Below the pieces are notes generated by a model. That model was not told where the DNA came from, ran no database searches, and was given only the letters and a program-made list of their open reading frames with translations. 64,000 bases of DNA from Hymenopus coronatus (lineage: Eukaryota > Arthropoda > Insecta > Mantodea > Hymenopodidae), in contig CM060900.1 in NCBI GenBank assembly GCA_030762935.1, positions 394,557,632 through 394,621,631 of the forward strand. Direction: 5' to 3'. Positions 47,155-56,340 of the stretch are shown piece after piece. The stretch's first letter is position 1; the number at the start of each line of letters is the position of its first letter. Position numbers and translations under genes: made by a program.

Positions 47155-47451
47155 CAGTTGGTCCAACTGCCCCGTATTTTATGTATGTAGATATTCCATC
47201 GTGCGTTAAAAGAATTTCCGAATTAAACGGAGCAATTTCATGTTTAGGCGTGTCAGATAGGAACTGACCCTCTCAATAAGCGCGACCCGCCTCCTCCTCT
47301 CCATGATAAGCATGAGGGGTAAAATGAAGGTCGCTCAGCCAGATCCTCACTGTTCCGTTTTAACTCTAAATAGCACCGTTGAGTTCTGCAGCTCTTTTAA
47401 CGCACGATAGGATATCTGCACACGTCAAGTACGGAGCAGTTGGGCCACCTG
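47155..47451. mobile_element. Foldback MITE, full copy 2
   Basis: Left arm cagttggtccaactgccccg; right arm, inverted, begins caggtggcccaactgctccg. The arms continue to a centre near 47300 (cctctccatgataag). Same architecture and length class (about 300 bp) as copy 1. Confidence 0.88.
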
Positions 47452-47841
47452 GTATAGAGCGATCTGCCTTATTAACGTTCTAAAAATACGCAGTTCGACT
47501 AATTGTGATTACGTATATTATAATATATACTATTTAATATTATGTTATTTAATATATGTGACTGACTGCTTAAAACATTACTTTTATCTTGCTTAATTTC
47601 AACTTCATTATTATTGTTACTAATTACTAGTGTGATCACATATTTACAATTGTCTACCTCTTAAAACCTCATCGAACGCATCTTTAGTTCATGTAATGGA
47701 TCACCTGCGTTCCTTCTATTTATCACATACTTGTTTTGTCGTTATTTATACTTAGGCCTATTCATTTGCCACATATCTCCTTTTACATATCTGGTCGCAA
47801 GTCCCACGGTTGCATCAGTATATGTTAAATATTACCTAGTT

Positions 47842-48100
47842 CTATGAATATAAAGCCTCCAAGATTAGCTTGGTGCTACTTATTATTTCATATAAGCATA
47901 AATTAAAGAGTAGGGTTGCCAGAGAATCTCTTTGTCTCAATTCCAACATCGTTTCGAAACTAGATGCTATCTGATGCTGTATATTCACTTTGTTGTTCGA
48001 TTTGTTCCATATTATTTTGATCAATCTTATCAGTTTACTAGGAATTCCAAAATTGTTCACTATCTGGGCTAATTGCAATCAGTCTACACTATCATAGGTC
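47842..48100 (-). pseudogene. LINE reverse transcriptase fragment
   Basis: A 78-codon minus-strand frame reads NNFGIPSKLIRLIKIIWNKS, then ASSFETMLELRQRDSLATLL and FNLCLYEII. This aligns with the palm region of LINE reverse transcriptases around the GLRQGD box, which is altered to ELRQRD. No other domain is visible on this strand nearby. An isolated, dead fragment of a lineage different from the Jockey-like copies. Confidence 0.75.
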
Positions 48101-48112
48101 TATTATAATGTA

Positions 48113-48210
48113 CAGTGCGTTCCCTGAGTGACCGAACCGCCCCACGGCTGTACCGTGACAGGTGAGGGCCGGCCGCCGCGAAACGGTCCGGTCGCTCAGG
48201 TAACGCACTG
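48113..48210. mobile_element. 98-bp GC-rich MITE with TA target duplication
   Basis: The termini are inverted: cagtgcgttccctgagtgac on the left; the right end read inverted gives cagtgcgttacctgagcgac. TA flanks both ends (48111-48112 and 48211-48212). The interior is GC-rich and partly self-complementary, in sharp contrast to the AT-rich flanks. The TA target duplication suggests a Tc1/mariner-type source transposase. Confidence 0.85.
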
Positions 48211-48249
48211 TATACAGAACAATATAACTCACCTGTATTGTAACAATAT

Positions 48250-48500
48250 ATTAAAGCTCGTACACTAGAATTTCTGGGACATGTGATGCGAATACCTTAT
48301 AATAGACTGGTTAGAGAGATTTTAAAAACTAAACCAGAAGGAAGAAGGTAAGATTAAGATGGATGGGCAATGTGGAGGAAGACCTCAGGAAACTAGGAGT
48401 GAAGCGATGGAGACAGAAAACTAGAAAGACTTCTGTGGGCATCAGTCATTTAGGAGATTATGGTCAAGCTTTAATATCGGTTACGCCAAATGAAGAAGAA
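48250..48500 (+). pseudogene. LINE ORF2 C-terminal fragment
   Basis: Reads LEFLGHVMRIPYNRLVREIL then KPEGRR and, after frame changes, a DLRKLGV-type segment. This matches the conserved tail of many LINE ORF2 proteins (LGHV.RM...R.....L...P.G.R). It is on the strand opposite to the reverse transcriptase fragment at 47842-48100, with the 98-bp MITE between them. Confidence 0.65.
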
Positions 48501-49244
48501 AAGCTATTACTTATGTATTATTTCAATTAATTTCGTTATAGTACGATATACAGAATTTTAATAATTAATTAGATTTTAAGCCGTGTTTAAAAAATCCTAA
48601 CTAAACGAAAACTCTGAAAGTCAGATTTATATGAGCGATTATCCAGTTTAGCTAATAAAACCAACGTCATATTTGGAGCAAATTGTGTAGTTTTAGCTTC
48701 CTGAAACTCATTTTATTGCCAAAAAAATTAAATATTGATGATATAAATGTTATTGATCACATGCATTTTCCACAAGTTTTAAGTTATAAAACTAGCATAT
48801 CTTCGGTTATGTAAATATTAACTGAAATTTTGTATTTCTGAGCAACCATTGGCATAATTTCATATGCATAGGTTTAAAAGTTTTTCACTCCATGTGCTTG
48901 GAGGTGGGAAAATCATATGTGACTTGCCTGAACCCCCCCCCCCCCCAAATTAAAACCAGTATTAAAAACTGCGTTATTGTTTTTTTCCAAAAGCTTGTCA
49001 TCTCCACAAGAGGGATATTATATCAAATTCAGTGTTTTGATCACATTCATGACATAATACAGCTATTTAGGATTGAGAAACTTATAATATTTTGATTTAG
49101 TGGAATAAAGGAGTTATATTGGGAACGGAACTTTGACTATTTAAATACCGCAATATTATTGATACTCAGTGATACTGAAGCATGGCATTTCTGTACAAAC
49201 TTGTGTTTTAGCTTACTCTAGGGAAGAAGTAAAAGGCTCCAGTA
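48500..49244. other. Gene-free stretch
   Basis: AT-rich, with a poly-C run at 48933-48947. No gene recognised. Confidence 0.4.
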
Positions 49245-49502
49245 CTTTTTTTTTTTTTTTTTTTTTTCCTTTTTTAAAAATACAGTTCCGGCGTCTGGTC
49301 GGGACTCTGGCGCTGTATTCCCTTTCCTTATTCCTCTCTTTTTCCCTAAATTTCCTTTGTTTACCGTTTTCTGACAAATACATATACACATTCACAAACA
49401 CACAAACACCCATACCCAAGAGGGGGCTCGAATTCACGATCCCCTGCGCCACGAATCACCAAAGCGAGGCGCTTTTAGCGAGCTCGGCCATGAGGCCCGG
49501 CA
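49245..49502 (-). mobile_element. tRNA-derived SINE, family A (copy 4)
   Basis: The long poly-T run (49247-49268) is the A-tail read on the other strand. The body carries ctctggcgctgtattccctt, and the head has inverted box-B-like ctcgaattcacg near 49428. The element ends near 49502. Confidence 0.8.
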
Positions 49503-49764
49503 ACACTTCGAAACGTTTAATCTACATACTCTTTAAGTTTGGGGGATTCATATCTAATTGTCTTTAATCGTGTTAGCTAATATACATGTCCTAATTACCC
49601 TTAATGGATAAAGTCACAAATCACAGACATAGTGCAGTGTTATTCATTTGCGAAGGATATTGTAAAATGCATTACTTTCTCTTTTAGAAGCTAAAAAATA
49701 AATAAATGCACAATTAATACTGTGTTTATTTCTATATGGATATAAAGCTCTTTCTGACTGCCTC

Positions 49765-49985
49765 TGTTGTCGGATAGTTAGCATGCTAATCTCCCAGCCC
49801 CGAGATTGTGGGTTCGATTTCTGGCTGAAAGTTGAGAAGTTTTCTTTAGCCAGGAATGCTTCCTATCCTCCCTAGAGTATACAAATATGTATGAAATTCT
49901 TAATGTGTATGCAAATTTAAAGATAACCAGTGAACACCTTTGCCACGAGCAATTGTTCCAAACGCAAAGCCGCCGATATTACCTA
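49765..49985 (+). mobile_element. tRNA-derived SINE, family G
   Basis: Head with box A-like cggatagttagcatgctaat and box B gggttcgatttctgg within 75 bp. A body follows (agttttctttagccaggaat) and continues to about 49985. Single copy in this window. Confidence 0.75.
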
Positions 49986-50680
49986 AAGTGTTAATTAAGG
50001 CAAAAATAAGCTTTTGCTACCAATTGGGACTTTAAAACGGTATAATAAGCCTAATCAAAATTTAGTAGTAAAATTTAAAGAGAATACTTAATAATTAAGC
50101 AAACACACCATTTCATTTAAGCTTTGTCATAACGCGAGTAGTCAGTATCAGTAATCGAAATACAGCTTTTGTATCGAGTTTCTTATTTTCTTCAACCAGC
50201 CATAAACGTTCTTAGAAAAACGACCAATCTAATTAAGACATTTCTTCAACATAGTATATCCTAATGAAAGGAAGTTTTGGTTCTGTAGGCATTCTGAAAC
50301 ATGCGAATAAATGTAAATTTTAGTACAAGTCTACTAGATGGAAATCTTGAACTTATGCGGGATATTGTTCTTAGCTGAAGTGTGAAACGGTAACATTCAG
50401 AAGCATAACAAATTACGGGTACATTAATTATTTATATAATATTTGTTTGTTCCCATGTATCATGTATAAACGTCTGTTTCAAGAAGTCTTTGGGAATACA
50501 GGATCTGACGAACAAGAGGGTTGAAGCCAGGGAGAATATCTTTGTTTAAGCTAAGGGAAAGTGTTTACAGCGTCGACTAGCGGATCTCCCTACCCCCGAA
50601 ATTGCATTGTAATATTTTAAGCATTCAGGAAAGAGGTGTATGTTTGCTACCTGGACAGAAGGTATGAGGACAGAAAGGGG
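49985..50680. other. Gene-free stretch before LINE-1
   Basis: AT-rich. GC rises near 50680, taken as the approximate 5' limit of readable LINE-1; the true 5' UTR start may lie within 50480-50690. Confidence 0.4.
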
Positions 50681-50687
50681 TTGAGAT

Positions 50688-52482
50688 GTGACGTGCATGG
50701 TTCGCACAGGCGCCTCCTCAAAGGAGGTCCGGCCCTCTGCGGACAGCCGAAGAGCAACCGCAACTACTTCGACTTGTAATAGTGGGCAGCAGCCCAGTAC
50801 CAGCAGACCTGCTCCCTCCCCAGAGACGGCTGAACCTTCGCGTAAGAAGCAGGACGTCTACTGGCGGCAGCAACAGGCGAAAACCATCTTCGCCACACCG
50901 CCTGGTTGCGGTAGAGAGTAACCCAACCAGTCCTTACACCATCCCCATGCCCGACTCCGACACCGACGTCGAGCCTGACGGGCCATGGATAACTGTCCAC
51001 GCGGGGGGCCGCAGAAGCGGCCGTTCCTCCCCCAACCCAACTACACCACCACAGGGAAACAACCAACCCCCAATCCAAAAGGGGGGCGTAAAATCCCGCC
51101 TATAGTTGCCGATGCTTTCCGCAACCACGTCGTGGTAATGAGGAGGCTGGCAACGAAACTTAGGGGGCCCTTCGAGGCCCGGCGGAAGCTAAAGAAAGTC
51201 CACCTCCATACCTCCTCGGAAGGGGACTTCGAGGCGGCGAAGGCTGTCTTACGGGACGAAGAAATCCCGTTCTACAGCTACTCGCTGCAGCGGCCCTACG
51301 TGGAGCGTAGGAATATACGGGGCCTTGACTCCGACTGTACCCCGGAGGACGTCAAGGCGGCCCTTCAGGACGAGTACAATATCACCCCTACCTCCGTGGC
51401 ACGTCTCAGTAAGACGGTGGCAACAGACGACGGCACTCAGCGAGTGCCTATGCCCTTATTCCTGGTCGTGGCACCAAATGAAGGCGCCCAGACAGTCCAG
51501 CCGATAGACGCTGTCGGCTTATCTTCACCGTCGTGCGTATCGAAAGATATCACGGCAAAGAAGGACCTGTGCAGTGCCATAGGTGCATGGGCTTCAACCA
51601 CTCCAGCAGTGTGTGCGAGCGCAAGCTCGCATGCCTGCGGTGTGGTGACGCCCATTTATGAGGGACTACACAAAGCCTTATGAAGCTCGCCACTGCGCGA
51701 ACTGTAATGAGGCGCATGTGGGCACATACAGGGGCTGTAAGGTGCGGAAGCGCCTGTTTGAGAGCAGCCGTGGAGGACTCCAGGAGCTACTGTGCACCCT
51801 GGGGTGTCCTTTGCGTCGACACTCAACCGCGCTGAGGGAACACTGCGCGCCGCAGAGGCAGCAGCAACTCCCGCCTCCGCAGTCACTGCAGAGACTGTGC
51901 CAGCTCTGTCCTCGACGGAGACCCCAACCCCCCAACCAGGTCCGTCTACATCGACGGAGGAAGCCGCTCCGACACCCTCGGCAGAGGGCCCACGCCGGAC
52001 TTCTTCAAAAAAGAAATTCAAGAAGAGAGGGAAGAAGACCCTCCGGGCGCGCGGCCAGCAGGGCCAATCAGAGGCTCCCACCACTGAGACCCGTGGCCCC
52101 GCCTCCCGCACGCCAACACCGACCAGTCCCGGAAGCTCCAGCAGCTCCCGCCGCAGTACCGACAACGGCGACTCCAGCGGCAACCCCGCTGGTAGTCCCC
52201 GCCACAACCCCGACAACGGATGCTCGTGCGGCAACCCCGCCGGTAGCTCCCGCTGCTCCTGCGACAACAGCGGCTTCCTCGGCCTTCTCAGCGGCCATCC
52301 CACAGGCGGACCTGGATGAACTTCAGGGCCTAGCCCTGTGGTTCGGTGACCTCCTAAGTAAGGTCTTACCTATACTGCGCAACTTTAAGTTGCAGTACAG
52401 TGACCCCAGACTCTCCCCCCTCCAGAAACACACCCTGTTCCTCCAAACGTTGGAGCAGTTGTACCCGGGTTCCGCTAAGTAA
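50688..52482 (+). pseudogene. LINE-1 ORF1 (gag-like), multiple frameshifts
   Basis: The protein is readable only by changing frame about six times: near 50905, 51080 (inside a run of six G), 51515, 51655, 51780 and 52290. The order of parts is a Ser/Pro-rich N-terminus, then VADAFRNHVVVMRRLATK, then a PRE_C2HC domain (NIRGLDSDCTPEDVKAALQD, about 51310-51500). CCHC knuckles follow: CHRCMGFNHSSSVC (about 51570) and CANCNEAHVGTYRGC (about 51697). Next come a Pro/Ser/Thr-rich linker and a C-terminal segment DELQGLALWFGDLLSKVLPI. Gag proteins of this type bind the element RNA. The stop TAA (52480-52482) overlaps the ORF2 ATG. Confidence 0.85.
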
Positions 52483-52484
52483 TG
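52480..52484 (+). promoter_or_regulatory. TAATG ORF1-ORF2 overlap
   Basis: The ORF1 stop TAA and the ORF2 start ATG share one A. Overlaps of this kind are known from some LINEs, where ORF2 is made by termination-reinitiation. The preservation here suggests the same coupling in the active ancestor. Confidence 0.6.
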
Positions 52485-55184
52485 GCCTCTAGATTAGTCC
52501 GGAGACCATTACGACTCGCGTACTGGAACGCGAACGGTATCCGGACCCAACGCCCAGGCGTTCTTGAGTTTGTACAATCGTACGGAATTGACATCCTGAT
52601 GGTCTGCGAAACCCATCTGGATGCTGTTACTGACTTTTCGCTGCCTAGTTACGTCACCCATCGGTCTGATCGGGTCGGCCGACAGGGTGGCGGTACAGCT
52701 ATCTTCATTAAGAACCACATAACCCATACTCCTGTCCAAATCCCAGCACTACAGCACGTGGAGGCCTGTGCAATCCGGCTTGACGTTGGCGGGCTCGAAG
52801 CGCTGCTGATAGCCGCATATGACCTGCCAAACCACCGCTTCCTCGAAGCGGACTATACCACTCTACTAAACCTTCACCCAGTGGTATGCGTCGCAGGAGA
52901 TCTCAACGCGAAACATGCCCACTGGCATAGCCGCACCAACAACCCCCGAGGCCGCGGGCTCTTCCGCCTCATCAGCGGTAACCCCAGCCTCGTCGCGCAC
53001 GGACCGAGAGGACCTAAGTGTCATCCGGCTCGCGGCAGACCGGATGTTCTTGACATCATAATCACCAAGAACATACCATTTCATCTAGACCTATCGGCGG
53101 TAAACGAGTTGGACTCCGACCACGACCCTGTCGTGGTTGATACAACCGAGACCGTATCAGCTCTGGTAACACCAGACTGGATAAATGAGATCGACTGGGA
53201 CGCAGCCGTCCTAGACCTAAATCAAACCGTGGATCCGCGACCTCGCATCGATTCCATCGAGGCGCTGGTAGCGGCAGCCACGGCTTTCTCCCGACAAATC
53301 CTGAATGTGGTACGCGCGCACACCTACCGCATCCTATCTGACAAGCCTAACCCGAGAAACATTCCTAACGAACTCCGACAGCTGCTAAAAGCCAAGGCAA
53401 CCGTACGGAAGCTATGGCAGCGCTTCCGCCATCCCAGGATCCAAGCAGTGTACCAGCGGTTCAAATCCCTGGCAAGGCGCCTGCTTCGCGCGCACTGCAA
53501 AGCGGCCTGGGAGCACACAATGGCAAATGTAAACCTGGAAGAGAAACAACCCTGGAGGATCATTCGATCCCTCTGGAAAGACAAAAGTCAGTTTCAGCAT
53601 CCCATCCATGGCACCCGTGGGAGACTCTCTTTTGAGCCCCAGGATAAAGCCACGGATTTCGCAGATTATCTGGAGTCTCAATTCGAACCCTGCGAAGACC
53701 CCCAGGACGAGGACTTTACTGAGCTCGTGGAAGCGACGGTAGACTACCTCTACGATGAGCCCCCGCCGCCCCACGATGAGATCCGCATTCCTTTATTCAC
53801 CCCGAAAGAGGTGGCTTCCCAACTCACCAACCTAAAGCCTAACAAAGCCTCTGGGCATGACGGCGTCACGGCGCCTATGCTCCAACACCTACCCCGAAAG
53901 GCCGTAATCCACCTGACGCGGATTTACAATTCATGCCTACACCTACGTCACTTTCCAACGTGTTGGAAGGAGGCGAGGTTGGTATGCATTTAGAAACCTG
54001 GCAAGGATCCGGTCTTCCCGTCAAGCTATAGATCTATTAGCTTACTTCCGATCGTCTCGAAAGTATTCGAGCGGTTACTCCTACCTCGCCTCACCCCTCT
54101 CTTCGAGGAGAGACTCCTACTCCCGGATCACCAGTTTGGTTTCCGTACTGGACATTCCACAACCCTGCAGTTGCTGAGACTGGCTGAGAAGACTGCCCTG
54201 GGCTTCCAGGACAACTTCAAAACAGTCGCGGTGCTCTTGGACGTGGAAAAAGGCTTCGCCACCACGTGGCATCAGGGACTCTTGTACAAACTCAAGAACG
54301 CAGAAATCCCTCCCCCCTACCTACACCTGCTTAGTAGCTTCCTTCGGGACCGCACTTTCAGGGTGAGCGTGGAGGGGAGGCATTCCACAGTCAGACCCAT
54401 AGCGGCGGGAGTGCCGGAAGGCAGCGTGCTGTCGCCGTTACTCTTTGCCGCCTACATGTCCGACTTCCCCACAGAACCCAGTACAGTTACTTGCCAGTAT
54501 GCCGACGATGTCCTCATAATGGCACGTAACAAGAACGCCCGGTATTGCTTCCCCCCGCTACAGAGACAGCTCCAGGCCATAGGCAGATGGAGTGAAAAGT
54601 GGCGGATGGCCATTAGCCCGCAGAAGAGCTCAGCTCTACTGCTGGCTAAAGTCCGTGGCTGGCGGCCGGAGAGGTCGCTGAGGTTGCGGCGGCGGTGGAT
54701 CCCCTGGGTCCGCACCGCCAAATACCTTGGAGTCCTCGACCGCGGCCTTACTTTCACTCCACATGTCAGGGAGAAGGTCGGTATGGGACACGCTGCCCTA
54801 CGGCAGTTGTTTCCCATCTTCCGCTCCGCCATGCCTACATACCTAAATCTACGGCTGTACCGCGCGGTCATCCCGCCCCTGATGCTGTACGACTGCGAGG
54901 TCTGGGGTTCGGTGGCTCGTTCCACCATCTGCAGAGTGCAGACCGTGCAAAACAGGGCATTGAGGATGATATATGGCACATACCATAGACTCCCGTCCCA
55001 CATTCTCCATTCCCATTCCGGAATACCTTACATAGTGGACGTTGTGCGAGAAAGAGCTCGCACAATATACACTAAACTTGCTCCTCACCCAAATCCTCAG
55101 GTGAACACTCTCGGTCTTTACGACCACACGCTGCCTAGGACACGCGTAAGCTACCGCCTTCCCAAGGACGCCTTGGGATGGTAG
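52482..55184 (+). pseudogene. LINE-1 ORF2 (endonuclease-reverse transcriptase), one stop
   Basis: A single frame of 900 codons, interrupted only by TAG at 53991-53993 (codon 504), just before the reverse transcriptase motif KPGK. The endonuclease domain lies at residues 1-225: LAYWNANGIR, CETHLD, AGDLNAKHAHW (about residue 138) and DSDHDPVVV. The reverse transcriptase spans roughly 440-750. It contains SSYRSISLLP, HQFGFRTGHST (about 550), motif A LDVEKGFATTWH (Asp 587 kept, but the usual AFD reads GFA), VPEGSVLSPLLF and QYADDVLI (about 672). The C-terminal tail is intact to DALGW. The enzyme would nick DNA and copy element RNA at the site. Apart from the stop, all catalytic residues look present. 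Confidence 0.9.
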
Positions 55185-55186
55185 TT

Positions 55187-55289
55187 TTCGGCCGCCTTTC
55201 CCTTCTATACAGTACTACCCGCCAAGTTAAGCAGCATCGGGAGCGGTCACAGCTCGGACGGGTGACCGTCCAGTTGTACTGCGACCGGA
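55187..55289 (+). ncRNA. 5S-rRNA-like module 1 in LINE 3' region
   Basis: Starts three bases after the ORF2 stop. It contains aagttaagcagcatcggg (5S box A plus intermediate element) and cggacgggtgaccg (box C region), in the order and about the spacing found in 5S rRNA genes. The ends ttcggccgc and gcgaccgga can pair in 8 of 9 positions, like 5S helix I. It is about 103 nt against about 120 nt in 5S, with the part before box A shortened. It is not a functional ribosomal gene in this position. Confidence 0.8.
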
Positions 55290-55345
55290 TCTGCAACACT
55301 GGCTTTCCCCCACCCCGTACCTACATCCTTTCAGTTCTCCCCGCT

Positions 55346-55461
55346 AGCCGGCACTGCTTTCCTTGACAGCCCGCAAGCGGCTGGCCAAGTTAAGCAGCAT
55401 CGGGCCTGCTCCCTCTCTGGGTGGGTGACCACTCCGGTAGGTAAGCCAGTCCGCGCCGGCT
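55346..55461 (+). ncRNA. 5S-rRNA-like module 2 in LINE 3' region
   Basis: Contains ccaagttaagcagcatcggg and gggtgggtgaccactcc, the 5S box A, intermediate and box C motifs. The termini agccggc and gccggct are perfectly complementary (7 bp), and the length (116 nt) is close to 5S rRNA. Outside the boxes it differs from module 1, so it is either an old duplication or an independent acquisition. Confidence 0.8.
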
Positions 55462-55783
55462 GCACAGAGGGAAACACCCTGCCCACATTACTTCGACACA
55501 GACATAAACGCTTGCACAAGACTACATCTTTTATATCACACGGGTAAATCGGCGAGAAAAGCGGATAGGTACCGTGGTGATGTGCCCCCGCCCGAGTACA
55601 CTCGGGCGACTAGTTCCGGCTCCTGGATCGTGGCATGTGACGTGCAAAGAGTCCGGGTGGATATGCAAGTGAAAGTGGTGAATGTGCTAGTGTCGAGCCG
55701 TAATAACATAAGTCCGAAATATTGTAGGCTCAGTGTTTGTACCAATAAGTATGCTACACTACGATGTACACTATTTTCAGTCA

Positions 55784-55789
55784 AATAAA
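55784..55789 (+). terminator. Polyadenylation signal of LINE-1
   Basis: aataaa, 600 nt after the ORF2 stop and downstream of both 5S-like modules. No A-tail follows directly, so it may be internal. Confidence 0.45.
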
Positions 55790-56149
55790 GTACTATATGC
55801 AGCAATTGTGTGTTGTGTGTTAAGTTAATTTAATGTGTATTCCCATTTGGTTCCCCACTGAGTGAATCCAAAAACATGCTCTACCATTGACTCCGAACCA
55901 AACTTCCTGAGTAGCCGAGGGCAACAAGTGTATCAGTGGCGGACTGTAACGTCAACCAGATACGTCACTCTGAGGACCTGCGATCTTGACAGGTACACTC
56001 ACACACATACATACATACACACAGTACGTCGCAAGTGATTGCTGTTATCATTAAACCACATAGACTAAACCTTTATGCCGAGTTGATGTTCCACTGGAAG
56101 ACATTTTAGCATATGCTGAGGACGTGACGAGTATTCAACCATGGCCTGG

Positions 56150-56340
56150 ACGGAATTGTAGGAGAGACCACAATCCGATCTCGGCGTTCAGGTAAGGCTG
56201 GTACTACTGGACGTTGAGGATGACAGGATACACACCCAGTCCTGCCAGCGGAAGAATATCCCCATACGGGTACCGAGAACTGAACCCTGGTCCCTCCGCG
56301 CCAGAGGAAAGTGCACAACTGTTTTAATGGAACGAACACG
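56150..56340 (-). mobile_element. tRNA-derived SINE, family H
   Basis: Minus strand: the head begins near 56335 and has box B-like agggttcagttctcgg near 56290. A GC-rich body runs to about 56150 (gagatcggattgtggtctct). Single copy in this window. Confidence 0.7.

Larger units (their letters stand above)
50500..56030 (+). mobile_element. Jockey-like LINE-1, youngest copy in window
   Basis: GC-rich element in AT-rich surroundings. Order: short 5' UTR, ORF1 (50688-52482), ORF2 (52482-55184), two 5S-like modules, and a 3' UTR with aataaa at 55784-55789. The 3' end is uncertain: either just after that signal or near the acatacatacatacac stretch at about 56003-56022. Compared with the copies at 10-14 and 14-18 kb it is far better preserved. 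Confidence 0.85.

Noticed and set aside
51656..52303. 215-codon minus-strand ORF inside LINE-1
   Set aside because: It is antisense to the Pro/Ala-rich gag linker in GC-rich DNA, where stops are rare; no domain.
55187..55461. Genuine host 5S rRNA genes
   Set aside because: The modules lie directly after a LINE stop codon, differ from 5S outside the boxes, and module 1 is too short.
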